This document shows positions 8,984 through 19,063 of a DNA stretch of 48,236 bases, in pieces; within the stretch, counting starts at the first letter, position 1, and each line of letters starts with the position of its first letter. Under the pieces are notes generated by a model. That model did not search any database, was not told the DNA's origin, and saw only the letters and a list, made by a program, of their open reading frames with translations. Made by a program: the position numbers and the translations under genes. Origin of the DNA: Methanosarcinaceae archaeon (GTDB lineage Archaea > Halobacteriota > Methanosarcinia > Methanosarcinales > Methanosarcinaceae). The stretch spans positions 1 through 48,236 of the forward strand of contig JAFGCK010000116.1 in NCBI GenBank assembly GCA_016932675.1, given 5' to 3'.

Positions 8984-9781
8984 ATGCCCGTAATGACAAT
9001 ACTATCGTGTAAGATATTGCAGGACGAGATAATCCACCTGATCGAAAATGACCCGTCCATAGATGAACTCACAGTTGTCAGGAACAATGAAGAGCATGAA
9101 TTCCTTGCGAAGCTGGATAAGCTGGGCCTGGACTACGACCTTAGTCCCCTGAATGAAATCCCACCTGCCTGTGTAAGAGAGGACAGCGGAAGATACACTG
9201 TCATTGTTTACCTTGTAGAGCTTGGCCTGCATGAATTACCTAAAAAGCTACGTGAAGAGGTCTACAGGGTCCTGAGGGAGATTTCTCCCTATTCAGACGG
9301 AATTCTCCTTTTTTACGGTCTTTGCGGCAACGTGCTTGATAAGGTTGAAGAAGACTTCAGGGGCCAGGAATCTACATGTCCGGTAAGGATTCTGAGGGAT
9401 GATAAGCGGATTGTGGATGACTGCGTGGGTGCAACCCTGGGGGGCTGTGACGAATACCTAAAGGTACTTAAAAGGTTCAGTGATAAGGGCACTTTCCTTT
9501 TCACACCCATGTATGCCCACTCATGGAAAGAGATCATGCGCGTGGATCCTGTAAAGCCTGAAAAGACATTCAGGATGATCAGAAAGATGAATGAGATCAC
9601 CGGCTACAAAAGGGTGGCAATGGTGCACACCGGACTGGACTATACTCCAGAATTCGATAAGAACGTGGAAGAATTCGCTGAGATATTCGATTTTGAGATA
9701 CTTGAGATCGAAGGCAACCAGCAGATCTTCTCTAAATGCTACAGTTCCCTGAAAAAAGAGATGGGTCTGACCGGTCTTTGA
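8984..9781 (+). CDS. DUF1638-family protein
   Basis: MTILSCKILQDEIIHLIENDPSIDELTVV... LFYGLCGN... DDCVGATLGGCDEYL, resembles the methanogen DUF1638 family. Confidence 0.75.
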   Translation: MPVMTILSCKILQDEIIHLIENDPSIDELTVVRNNEEHEFLAKLDKLGLDYDLSPLNEIPPACVREDSGRYTVIVYLVELGLHELPKKLREEVYRVLREISPYSDGILLFYGLCGNVLDKVEEDFRGQESTCPVRILRDDKRIVDDCVGATLGGCDEYLKVLKRFSDKGTFLFTPMYAHSWKEIMRVDPVKPEKTFRMIRKMNEITGYKRVAMVHTGLDYTPEFDKNVEEFAEIFDFEILEIEGNQQIFSKCYSSLKKEMGLTGL

Positions 9782-9880
9782 GCCGGGCGTGATCATCCTC
9801 GCATTCCGGAGCATTCAGAAAGATATATACGTCATCGCTGACAGAATTAACAATATCTGTACAACACAACATATAACTAC

Positions 9881-10498
9881 ATGTCAGGGACAAGAGGCAG
9901 GATATTCTTTGTTTTATTGATCGTGGCTTTAGTATATGCAGGCATATCCTGGGATCCGCCACAGGTAGTTCCTGCCGGTTCAACTGGGGATATTATGAGA
10001 TCAAGAGAAGAATTACTTAGTGAGGGAAACGAAATTGCAACATTTGCAGCCGGCTGTTTCTGGGGAGTTGAAGCAACCTTCAGAAAGGTGAAGGGAGTTA
10101 AATATACGCAGGCAGGGTACACAGGAGGAGACTTTGAGAATCCCACCTACAGGGATGTCTGTAGCGGCAGGACCGGACATGCTGAAGCCGTAGAAGTGAT
10201 ATTTGACCCTGAAATTGTGTCCTACGATAAGCTCCTGGAGCTCTTCTGGGCCATGCACGACCCTACAACACCCAACCGGCAGGGACCTGACATAGGGAGC
10301 CAGTACAGGTCAGCGATATTTTACCATAACGAGGAACAGAAAAAAGCTGCACTGGCATCAAAGGAAAAACTCCGGAGCAGTGGGAAGCATAAGGCTGATA
10401 TCGTTACTGAGATCGTTCCTGCAGGCACGTTCTATCGTGCAGAGGAATACCACCAGCAGTATTTTGAGAAGAACGGCAGGGGAGGATACAGTATCTGA
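9881..10498 (+). CDS. msrA: Peptide methionine-S-sulfoxide reductase MsrA with N-terminal membrane anchor/signal
   Basis: [50 protein letters not shown]; hydrophobic N-terminus [15 protein letters not shown]. Confidence 0.95.
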   Translation: MSGTRGRIFFVLLIVALVYAGISWDPPQVVPAGSTGDIMRSREELLSEGNEIATFAAGCFWGVEATFRKVKGVKYTQAGYTGGDFENPTYRDVCSGRTGHAEAVEVIFDPEIVSYDKLLELFWAMHDPTTPNRQGPDIGSQYRSAIFYHNEEQKKAALASKEKLRSSGKHKADIVTEIVPAGTFYRAEEYHQQYFEKNGRGGYSI

Positions 10499-10601
10499 AC
10501 TTCCAGGGACAGAGTATCTCAGTCAATACGTTTAAGGGTATGGAATACAAGATACTGCTACAATAAACAGGATAAACGGATATCTGTTAGTTGGTGAGGA
10601 T

Positions 10602-10844
10602 ATGCAGGAATTCACACTTGAAGAAGTTGCAAAATTCAATGGAAGAGATGGACAGAAAGCTTACGTGGTCTACTCAGGTAAGGTCTATGACGTAACAGAC
10701 AGCGATTTCTGGGACGAAGGGGAGCACATGGGACTTCACAAAGCAGGAGTTGACCTCACTGAAAGTCTTGATATGGAAGCACCTCACGAAACAGAAGCCC
10801 TGGAAGATTACCCTGTCGTAGGCATCATTAAGGATAAGGAATAG
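10602..10844 (+). CDS. Cytochrome b5-like heme/steroid-binding domain protein
   Basis: FTLEEVAKFNGRDGQKAYVVYSGKVYDVTDSDFWDEGEHMGLHKAGVDLTE...APHE. Confidence 0.88.
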   Translation: MQEFTLEEVAKFNGRDGQKAYVVYSGKVYDVTDSDFWDEGEHMGLHKAGVDLTESLDMEAPHETEALEDYPVVGIIKDKE

Positions 10845-11086
10845 CTGCAGCGGATCGAAGGACCTCTGCCAGCTTTCATGATATCGGCTTTCTGGCTCCT
10901 ATTATTTTATCTATCTATCTATCTGTTTACCTATCCATCTGTCTTGTTGTCGCTTTAAGGAAGAAAACCTAACAGGCTGATTTTCAATCCTGATCGATGA
11001 TCTTCCAGCTGCAGACCTTAATGCTCCCACCAACGGGACCTAAAAGGTCATAGCCACCTGAAAAGTAACCGGATTGCCGCATATGC

Positions 11087-11116
11087 CCTCTTCTATGAAA
11101 GCCTCTTCTATGAAAG
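11087..11116. repeat. Perfect 15-bp tandem duplication upstream of ribL
   Basis: CCTCTTCTATGAAAG twice in tandem. Confidence 0.95.
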
Positions 11117-11174
11117 AGGAGCTAGGTTTATCTAATATAGACTTGTATAGCATGCATCGGACAGGTGATCTTTT

Positions 11175-11648
11175 TTGGTAAGGATACTTGCAACAGGAAC
11201 TTTCGATCTGCTTCATCCGGGACATATCTTCTATCTCAGTAAGGCACGCGAACTTGGAGACGAACTGTACGTCATCGTTGCCAGAGCGTCAATGATCAGG
11301 CACAAGCCAAAGCCTGTAATTCCTGACGGTCAGAGATTGAAGATGGTCAATTCACTGGCAGTAGTGGATAAAGCTGTTCTCGGAAGCGAATCCGACATCT
11401 TCGAGCCCATAAGGGAGATAGAGCCCGACATAATTGCACTGGGATTTGACCAGATGTTTGATACCCAGCAGCTTGAAAAAGAGCTCAGAGAGCGCGGGTT
11501 GCCTGCCAGGGTGGTGCGGGTCACGGGATCAAGTAAATGCCCTCTGTGCAGCACCGGAAAAATAATAAAAAAAATAATTGAGCGCTGTAATGAAAGAAAT
11601 GCAGACAGAAATAGAGAACAGGTCAGCTCAATGCAGACTCGATCCTAG
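11175..11648 (+). CDS. ribL: FAD synthetase (archaeal RibL, cytidylyltransferase fold)
   Basis: ILATGTFDLLHPGHIFYLSKARELGDELYVIVARASMIRHKPKPVIP; TTG start. Confidence 0.9.
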   Translation: MVRILATGTFDLLHPGHIFYLSKARELGDELYVIVARASMIRHKPKPVIPDGQRLKMVNSLAVVDKAVLGSESDIFEPIREIEPDIIALGFDQMFDTQQLEKELRERGLPARVVRVTGSSKCPLCSTGKIIKKIIERCNERNADRNREQVSSMQTRS

Positions 11649-12765
11649 AAAGTCCTTCCTTTATGTTTTCCTGTGAGGTCGCATAGGATATCCTTATGAA
11701 ATCCCTGCCGCTTTCACCAAAAGCGGATCCGGGTGTCACTGCAACGTGCGCATCTACAAGTAGCTTTTCTGAGACAGTGTCCCCATCACCAAACTCGCTC
11801 ACATCTGCAAAGGCATAAAAAGCACCGCCAGGTGTCTTGCATTTTAGACCGATATCATTAAGGCCTTTGACCAGGATGTCACGCCTTGCCCTGAACCTGT
11901 CGACCATCTCAGTTACCGGCTGCTGCGGACCCTGCAAAGCTGCCAGTCCTCCATACTGTACAAAACTGGTTGCACTGCTTACAGAATGGGACTGGAGCTT
12001 GAGCATGCCATTGAATATATCGGGTCTCGCTGCAACGTAACCAAGTCTCCATCCTGTCATGGCGTATGCTTTGGAAAAACCGTTGACGGTTATTGTTCTG
12101 TCCTGCATACCTTCCATGGAACCCAGGCTCATATGTTCCCTGTCATAGATTATCTTTTCGTATATCTCATCGGAGAGTACAAGGATATCATGGTCAATAG
12201 CTATATCTGCGATATTCTTCAGTATGCTCCTGTCATATACTGCACCCGTGGGATTGCCAGGAGTGTTCACAACTATAAGACGGGTCTTGTCAGTAATGAA
12301 TTCCTCCAGATCCAGTGGTTTGAAACTATCAGATGGATCCGTCGGGACCCAAACTGTATCAGCACCTGCAAATTTGATCACAGAGTCATAGGAAACCCAT
12401 GCCGGGTCAAAAAGGATAGCCTCATCACCATCATCAAGAACGGTCAGCATGATCTCAAAAATAGCCTGTTTCGCTCCCGGCGTTACGAGCACATTTGAAG
12501 CATTTACATCAAGCTGGTTCTCAGTCCTTAGCTTCTCAGCAATCGCTTCCCGTAGTTGCGGAATTCCCGCAGACGGGGTATAATGGGTCTCACCCATGTA
12601 CAGTGCATCTGCAGCCGCTTCACATATATGTTTTGGAGTATCGAAATCCGGTTCACCCAGACTGAAACTGATGACATCTGCGCCCTGTTGCCTTAAGTTA
12701 GTAGCGATATTTGAAACTTTTATGGTTGCTGATTCTTCCACTCTTTTTAGCCTTGATGATGTCAT
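11623..12765 (-). CDS. Pyridoxal-phosphate aminotransferase class I/II (aspartate aminotransferase-like)
   Basis: ISFSLGEPDFDTPKHI, NTPGNPTGAVYD, VNGFSKAYAMTGWRLGYVAA; start chosen at MTSSRLKRVEES. Confidence 0.93.
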   Translation of the reverse strand: MTSSRLKRVEESATIKVSNIATNLRQQGADVISFSLGEPDFDTPKHICEAAADALYMGETHYTPSAGIPQLREAIAEKLRTENQLDVNASNVLVTPGAKQAIFEIMLTVLDDGDEAILFDPAWVSYDSVIKFAGADTVWVPTDPSDSFKPLDLEEFITDKTRLIVVNTPGNPTGAVYDRSILKNIADIAIDHDILVLSDEIYEKIIYDREHMSLGSMEGMQDRTITVNGFSKAYAMTGWRLGYVAARPDIFNGMLKLQSHSVSSATSFVQYGGLAALQGPQQPVTEMVDRFRARRDILVKGLNDIGLKCKTPGGAFYAFADVSEFGDGDTVSEKLLVDAHVAVTPGSAFGESGRDFIRISYATSQENIKEGLSRIESALS

Positions 12766-12809
12766 GAAGTCCCTAAGCAGTCTGCTTAATATATAAAGTT
12801 TTTCATGCG

Positions 12810-13214
12810 TCAAAGACGCTGTACAAGTTTAACAGCCGCTTCCACAGCACGCTTTCCATAGTCAAGTCTTTCGTGAGCTTCCATTCTGGTCATACCCGGT
12901 CCGGCGATACCCAGGGTTACAGGTTTGTTGTACTCAAGCGAAAGGTCGGTTATCTTCCTTGCAGCATGCTGTACCACGATCTCATCGTGTTCTGTGGCAC
13001 CCTCGATCACGATACCGAGGGTGACCACAGCATCTATGTCATTGTTCTCGCATAGTTTCTTGATGGCCAGAGGCATGTCATAGACCCCCGGAACCAATAT
13101 CTTCTCTACAACCTCTGCTCCGAGGAACTTTGCATGTTCCTCGCCCAGTATTTCCATCTGGTAGGTGAGGTCCCTGTTGAATTCGGCTATCACAAATCCC
13201 AGTTTGATGCTCAT
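12810..13214 (-). CDS. ribH: 6,7-dimethyl-8-ribityllumazine synthase
   Basis: [47 protein letters not shown]. Confidence 0.92.
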   Translation of the reverse strand: MSIKLGFVIAEFNRDLTYQMEILGEEHAKFLGAEVVEKILVPGVYDMPLAIKKLCENNDIDAVVTLGIVIEGATEHDEIVVQHAARKITDLSLEYNKPVTLGIAGPGMTRMEAHERLDYGKRAVEAAVKLVQRL

Positions 13215-13256
13215 GTTGATCACTTTTATATTTGACAGATTAAACCTTTACAGATC

Positions 13257-13736
<480 letters not shown>

Positions 13737-14888
13737 TCAAAGCAGGGCATCCAGCACCTCACTGGCAGCTTCAACACCCGCTCCAATATCTGATACTATG
13801 TTTCTCTTTTTAAGGACTACCTCGAGTTCCTGTATTGTCAGCATTATATCCTTTGGCTGCACGTTACCCATGCTGCCTATCCTGAAGATCCTGCCACTTA
13901 GATGGGCCTGACCGCCGGCAATAGTGATACCCCGTGCCAACATGTCCTTCTTGATATCATTGCCTGAAACACCCTCTGGAGCCTTCATGGCAGTAACTGT
14001 GTTAGAATAATGGCTGTGATCGTCATGAAGCTGGGGGAACATCTCAATACCCATTGCATCGGCTGCTGCACGTATGGCCCTGGCCTCGGTTGCGTGGCGT
14101 TTGATCCTGGTATCCATACCCTCTTCCTTTACGATGTGAAGTGCTTCCTGCAGGCCGAAAAAAAGAGGGACTGCGGGAGTATAGGGTGTCTGTGACTTCG
14201 CGTCGCTTTTCCTGTATGCCCTGAGGTCAAGGTAGTATGGGAGATTGTCCTTCTCTTCCATTGCCTCAAAAGCACGTTCGCTGACCGAGATCATAGAAAG
14301 GCCCGGTGGTGCAGCAAGACATTTCTGAGAACCAACAAAAGCAATATCAACACCCCATTCATCGGTCATGACAGTATCCCCGCCAAGGGTGGTCACACCG
14401 TCCATAATAAAGAGAGCATCATATTTCCTTGCAAGCTTGCCGACCTCTTTGGCCGGGTTCTGTATTCCCGTAGATGTTTCGTTGTGCACAAGAGTGATGG
14501 CCCTGGCACCTTCTTCAAGTTTGCTTTCAACCTCAGCGAGATCGAAAGAGTGACCCCATTCGTTCTCCAGAGGGTTCACTTTTCCATACCTTGCAATGAT
14601 ATCCTTGAACCTCTCCCCGAACTTACCGTTCTCAAGAGCGACAACGGTGTCTTCCGGACCGATCGTGCAGCCGACTGCCGCTTCCATTGCGGCGGTACCT
14701 GAGCCGCTTAAGATGAATATATCGTTCTTTGTCTGGAAAACCTCAGCGAGGATCTCGCAGCAATCATCATACACTGCCGCAAATTCTGCTCCCCTGTGGT
14801 TGATCATAGGCCTGGACATCGCCCGGAGGACCCGGGGTGCCACGGGAACCGGTCCTGGCATCATAAGAAGCGTATCTTCGATTTCCAT
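13737..14888 (-). CDS. Class V aminotransferase (alanine-glyoxylate/serine-pyruvate type)
   Basis: LLMMPGPVPVAPRVLRAMSRPMINHRGAEFA, ILSGSGTAAMEAAVG, DGVTTLGGD, FVGSQKCLAAPPGLSMISVS. Confidence 0.92.
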   Translation of the reverse strand: MEIEDTLLMMPGPVPVAPRVLRAMSRPMINHRGAEFAAVYDDCCEILAEVFQTKNDIFILSGSGTAAMEAAVGCTIGPEDTVVALENGKFGERFKDIIARYGKVNPLENEWGHSFDLAEVESKLEEGARAITLVHNETSTGIQNPAKEVGKLARKYDALFIMDGVTTLGGDTVMTDEWGVDIAFVGSQKCLAAPPGLSMISVSERAFEAMEEKDNLPYYLDLRAYRKSDAKSQTPYTPAVPLFFGLQEALHIVKEEGMDTRIKRHATEARAIRAAADAMGIEMFPQLHDDHSHYSNTVTAMKAPEGVSGNDIKKDMLARGITIAGGQAHLSGRIFRIGSMGNVQPKDIMLTIQELEVVLKKRNIVSDIGAGVEAASEVLDALL

Positions 14889-15061
14889 GTAAATCTCCTG
14901 ATAATCATTGACGTATGTGAATGGCAGAATCTCTCATAATTAAATCTTTGGCGACTGAACGGACAGGGAACATGAAATGTGTTCCCGGCCATTTCAACAT
15001 TCGCTTTTCGTGCCTGATATGTAGCATTATTATTTAAAGGTATTAGGAAGCTTTGATCTAG

Positions 15062-15190
15062 TTACAGGTTCAGGTCGTAGGATACCAGTTCCTGCTCAAA
15101 GCCTGATACATGCGGAATTATCAGGGCATTGATATCCTGCATGGTGAGTTTCAGATCAACGGTTCCCGGGTCCCACGCCGACCTATTCAC
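15062..15190 (-). CDS. Candidate 42-aa small protein, GTG start overlapping the upstream regulator stop
   Basis: Minus-strand ORF (M)NRSAWDPGTVDLKLTMQDINALIIPHVSGFEQELVSYDLNL*; overlaps 8 nt with CDS 15183-15764. Confidence 0.5.
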   Translation of the reverse strand: MNRSAWDPGTVDLKLTMQDINALIIPHVSGFEQELVSYDLNL

Positions 15191-15764
15191 TCAGCAACTT
15201 CATCACATCGTGCTTTGTCACAACGCCCACGACCCTGCCCATTTCAAGTACAAGGACAGCGGGGTTTCTTTCCAGCATGTGGGAAACCATTTTTATATCT
15301 GCTTTGGGAGAAACGGTAGGGAAGGGATCACCCATCATTTCTCTTATAAGCATTTGTGACACTGCGCTTTTTTTCCTGTCTGCCAGAGACCTTACTATCA
15401 TTTCCTCGGAGATGCTTCCCACCGGCACACCCATTGATATCACCGGTATCTGGGATATATTATGCCTTTCCATGATCTGCACGGCTACTTCGACGTGTTC
15501 TTCCGGCCTTGCGGAAATTACAGCAGTGTTCATAATAGTGCCTATCTGGATATCTTCCTTCTCAACCTCTTCGAACACATCGATGATCTTCTTCAAAGTA
15601 GATAGCCGGGGATCAACATCACCGGACTCTATTCTGGCTATCAGAGGCTGACTGACACCTGCACGCTTTGCAAGATCGCTCTGGGTGAGCCCGAGTTCCG
15701 TTCTCTTATCTTTCAGTTCCTCTGGAGTTGGAAGTTGCACATTATTACTGATGGTAATTATCAT
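15183..15764 (-). CDS. XRE-type HTH transcriptional regulator with two CBS domains
   Basis: ELKDKRTELGLTQSDLAKRAGVSQPLIARIESGDVDPRLSTLKKI followed by paired CBS motifs; start at MIITISNNVQ. Confidence 0.92.
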   Translation of the reverse strand: MIITISNNVQLPTPEELKDKRTELGLTQSDLAKRAGVSQPLIARIESGDVDPRLSTLKKIIDVFEEVEKEDIQIGTIMNTAVISARPEEHVEVAVQIMERHNISQIPVISMGVPVGSISEEMIVRSLADRKKSAVSQMLIREMMGDPFPTVSPKADIKMVSHMLERNPAVLVLEMGRVVGVVTKHDVMKLLSE

Positions 15765-15916
15765 ATTTAAGGCATACCTTCTCCAAAAACCTGTGAATGA
15801 GGCAATCCGATCAGCTCCTGAAATTCCTTTACCATTCGGACAGCATTCGATCATACCCAGGCCAGTATTAATTGGATCTATAAGTGCCATTGGTGGATCT
15901 ATTTCAAAGGATTCCA

Positions 15917-16003
15917 GACATGGATAAACTCCGATTAACACAGATCCACGGTAATACCGGAATCTGAAAACATCAAAAGGCAGGATCTGTGTATATCCGT
16001 GTC
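15917..16003 (+). repeat. Copy 1 of ~90-bp interspersed palindromic repeat
   Basis: GACATGGATAAACTCCGATTAACACAGATCCACGGTAATACCGGAATCTGAAAA...TATCCGTGTC; matches the reverse complement of 17204-17301 along its length. Confidence 0.8.
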
Positions 16004-16080
16004 CATGACAGAGATCTGGAATACCACAGCATCCAATGAAAAAGAACAGGCCTTTAAACTGAAATACTGACTGGAAAAGT

Positions 16081-17049
16081 TCATCTGAAATAGATAAAAA
16101 GACCTGCAATATAGGCTGCGTAACTCATAAGTATCACAGACCCCTCCCATTTTTCCAGCTTCCTGCCTGTGATCCCGAAGATCACCAGAATGATTATGAT
16201 AAAGAGCATTGCAGGGAAATCGTACACCATTGATTGCTCAAGGATGTCAAGCGTCCTTATCTGTGATGAGGCGCCCAGGATAAGAGTGATATCCATTATA
16301 TTCGCACCCAGTATATTACCAATGGAAATATCCTGGTGTCCCTTCAGGGTCGATGAGATCGCTGTTATGATTTCCGGAAGGGAGGTCCCCAGAGCCACAA
16401 GTGTAAGGCCGATAAGCATTTCAGGCACTCCGAGCCACTCCGCAAGGTCGATGCCCGAATCAACAAGAATGCGGCTGCCTGCTACGACCATGCTGGCACC
16501 CGCGATGAAAAGCATTATCTCTTTTTTCATGTACTTTGCAGGAGTCCTGACAAAACTGCCATCGGAATCACTGAAGATAGTGCGCTGGAGTTTGTAGTTA
16601 TAATACATGAAAGCAACAAATACAGCCAGCAGAAGAAGGCCATCAAAAGAACTAAGCTGGCGGTCGATTGTTGTAATGACCAGCAAAATACCTGAAAGGA
16701 TCATAAAAGAGCCTTTGCGTACAAAACTGTGTCTTTCAACAGGAATGGCATTGATCACAATAACAAGCCCCAGGGCAAGACCAATGTTGCATATCACAGA
16801 ACCCACAGCATTGCCCACGGAAAGGTCCGTATGGCCAATGTATGCTGCCGTAACAGAAACAGCGAACTCTGGCGACGTGGTGGCAAAGCTCACGATGGTG
16901 GCACCTATGATGATCTTTGGTATGCCACTCTTCTCGGATATGGTCACCGCAGACTCAACGAACCAGTCAGAACCTTTGGTGATCATTGCAAGGCCTATGA
17001 TGATCAATGCAATTGTTCCCATTACCATGGACTGCCTATACTGCACCAT
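16081..17049 (-). CDS. Na+/Ca2+ exchanger family (CaCA) antiporter
   Basis: Two alpha-repeats: IPKIIIGATIVSFATTSPEFAVSVTAAYIGHTDLSVGNAVGSVICNIGLALG and VPEMLIGLTLVALGTSLPEIITAISSTLKGHQDISIGNILGANIMD. Confidence 0.95.
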   Translation of the reverse strand: MVQYRQSMVMGTIALIIIGLAMITKGSDWFVESAVTISEKSGIPKIIIGATIVSFATTSPEFAVSVTAAYIGHTDLSVGNAVGSVICNIGLALGLVIVINAIPVERHSFVRKGSFMILSGILLVITTIDRQLSSFDGLLLLAVFVAFMYYNYKLQRTIFSDSDGSFVRTPAKYMKKEIMLFIAGASMVVAGSRILVDSGIDLAEWLGVPEMLIGLTLVALGTSLPEIITAISSTLKGHQDISIGNILGANIMDITLILGASSQIRTLDILEQSMVYDFPAMLFIIIILVIFGITGRKLEKWEGSVILMSYAAYIAGLFIYFR

Positions 17050-17203
17050 TGCATTTAAAGATTGGAGTTAGTGTGGGTTACAGCAGGAGATCATCAGGTT
17101 GGCTTCAGAAACCCCCTCCCAACCGGACAGTATCCGTTCATACTTAACCGGTAAATTTCCGGATTGAGCTGTCCCCTGAGAATATCAGCTCAGGAATATT
17201 TCA

Positions 17204-17301
17204 GACACGGATCAACGCAGGATCCATGCGGATTTTGCCGTTTGCCGGTTTCAGATGCCGGTGTTACCATGAATCCGTGTTGATCGGTGCAGATCCGTGT
17301 C
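17204..17301 (-). repeat. Copy 2 (inverted) of the ~90-bp interspersed palindromic repeat
   Basis: Reverse complement GACACGGATCTGCACCGATCAACACGGATTCATGGTAACACCGGCATCTGAAA... aligns with 15917-16003. Confidence 0.8.
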
Positions 17302-17485
17302 CTGGGAATGAATATGGAAGATCAGCGGCTTAAATGAAAAAAGATCTTTAAACTGCAGTTCTGATCAGATAGCCTCAATGGTTCTGAATGAAAGAACAGT
17401 TAAACCCTGAAATCAAAAATATACTTGATGGCCTCAGCAGGCATCATGGATCAAAAAGGAGGACATACTTTTAATACAGTCAGAC

Positions 17486-18040
17486 TTATTCCAGCCCCAG
17501 CATCGTTACTGCCGCAACGATCAGTATCCCCAGGCCCACCATGCGGGCAGAATGCTTGATGAGGCTCTGCCTGGCGAGTTTCCCGGAGAACACGCCGAGC
17601 ACTGAAAGCACAATGATGCTGAATACTATCGCAACCTCAAGCTGGTGAGAAGGCAGGAGCACGAAAGGCAGGATTGGTACCAATGATCCTAATAAGCTTG
17701 CACCGCCATGGAAGAAGGAATCACTCCATATCTTCTTTTTGGTCTCCTCCTCCAGTATGGTGCGTCCCAGGCTCCTGAGCAATGGCCTTTCCAGTTCTGC
17801 CAGCCTGCCGTACTCAACGGCACTTTCTGCAAGATAGGATCCCACGCCGTTTGTCAGCGCCAGGGCTATGGCCCCGCCAAGTGCGGCATTGATCACGATA
17901 GAGGTATCACTTGATACATGGGATGTTCCGATAACGACTCCCAGAACGGCCAGTATGCCGTCGATACTGCCAAGGATCACATAACGGCCCTGTTCGGCCT
18001 TGACTTTCATATTGATATCTCTGAAAAATAGCTTTGTCAT
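17486..18040 (-). CDS. VIT/CCC1-family membrane protein (putative Fe/Mn transporter)
   Basis: VILGSIDGILAVLGVVIGTS...NAALGGAIALALTNGVGSYLAE...FFHGGASLLGSLVPILPFVL. Confidence 0.85.
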   Translation of the reverse strand: MTKLFFRDINMKVKAEQGRYVILGSIDGILAVLGVVIGTSHVSSDTSIVINAALGGAIALALTNGVGSYLAESAVEYGRLAELERPLLRSLGRTILEEETKKKIWSDSFFHGGASLLGSLVPILPFVLLPSHQLEVAIVFSIIVLSVLGVFSGKLARQSLIKHSARMVGLGILIVAAVTMLGLE

Positions 18041-18170
18041 AATGTTTTCAGATGATAGGCACTTAAAGTAGATAAATATACACATAAAGCTCTTTTGCTT
18101 TACGGATATTAGCAGGTAACGTTTATTTCCTGTCAGAGGATATATGTCAAACTAACTGAGGAATCAACCC

Positions 18171-19049
18171 ATGAAAGTCCACCCACGATGCACATACTGC
18201 CTGCTCTCAAGAATACACATGGAAGCGGAACTGTCCACGGATGATGAGGAACTCGTGCATGAAGCTGTAAGGGGAGGTATCGAAGTGCTTAACAGTCTGT
18301 ATGAACCCGGCATTCCGACAGCGGCTCTCTCGACCCCAATGCACAGGAAAGCCTATGCGATACTCAATGACAAAGACCCCTACAGGGAAAAGAAAGAGTT
18401 GAGCAGCATGGTAGCAGAGAGATTCCTTCCCGCGATACGCTCCCATGTGTTCAACGGGAATGGGGATGATGTTGCCGCCACATTCAAACACGCGGTCCTT
18501 GCAGCCGTGATAGGGAACTACTTCGATTACGGGGTCATGGGACTGGAAGTACCTATCGACATTTTCGAGAGAACCTTTACTGAACATTTCAAGCGTGGGC
18601 TGGACATCGACGACACTGACAGGATGCTGGACAAGCTCAGCAATGTCGTGTATCTTGCTGACAACTGCGGAGAGATACTCATAGATACACTTGTCTTTGA
18701 GATGATAAAGAAAATGGGGGGTAATATCACCCTTGTCGTACGTGGTGCCCCTATTCTCAATGATGTCACCATGGAAGAGGTGAAGCAGTTCGGCATAGAT
18801 GAGAAGGTCGACCGTGTGCTGACAACCGGTTCCAATGCGATAGGGGTCTGTCTTGACGAGGCACCACAGGAATTGAAGGATGCCCTTGATGATGCATCGC
18901 TTATCATCAGCAAAGGCATGGCCAACTACGAGACAATGTCAGAAGAGAATTATAGGCCCATAGCCTACTTACTAAAGGTCAAGTGCGATCCTGTAGGCGA
19001 GGACATCGGTGCTCCGAAGGGATGCTCTGTAGCCAGATTGATCGGATAA
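18171..19049 (+). CDS. DUF89/ARMT1-like domain protein (damage-control phosphatase family)
   Basis: CTYCLLSRIHMEAEL, VVYLADNCGEILIDTLVFEMIKKMGGNITLVVRGAPILNDVTMEE, ISKGMANYETMSE. Confidence 0.9.
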   Translation: MKVHPRCTYCLLSRIHMEAELSTDDEELVHEAVRGGIEVLNSLYEPGIPTAALSTPMHRKAYAILNDKDPYREKKELSSMVAERFLPAIRSHVFNGNGDDVAATFKHAVLAAVIGNYFDYGVMGLEVPIDIFERTFTEHFKRGLDIDDTDRMLDKLSNVVYLADNCGEILIDTLVFEMIKKMGGNITLVVRGAPILNDVTMEEVKQFGIDEKVDRVLTTGSNAIGVCLDEAPQELKDALDDASLIISKGMANYETMSEENYRPIAYLLKVKCDPVGEDIGAPKGCSVARLIG

Positions 19050-19063
19050 AGGAGGAAAATAAG

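Noticed and set aside
10908-10940. Tetranucleotide (TATC)n tract as a CRISPR or regulatory array
   Set aside because: Too short and unspaced; simple microsatellite.
14966-14986. GGGAACA-tgaaatg-TGTTCCC inverted repeat upstream of the class V aminotransferase
   Set aside because: Possible operator or hairpin but no supporting poly-T or conservation visible; left unassigned.
17388-17480. Small ORF MKEQLNPEIKNILDGLSRHHGSKRRTYF between the VIT gene and the repeat
   Set aside because: No convincing SD or overlap with a known gene, very short; could not be distinguished from chance.
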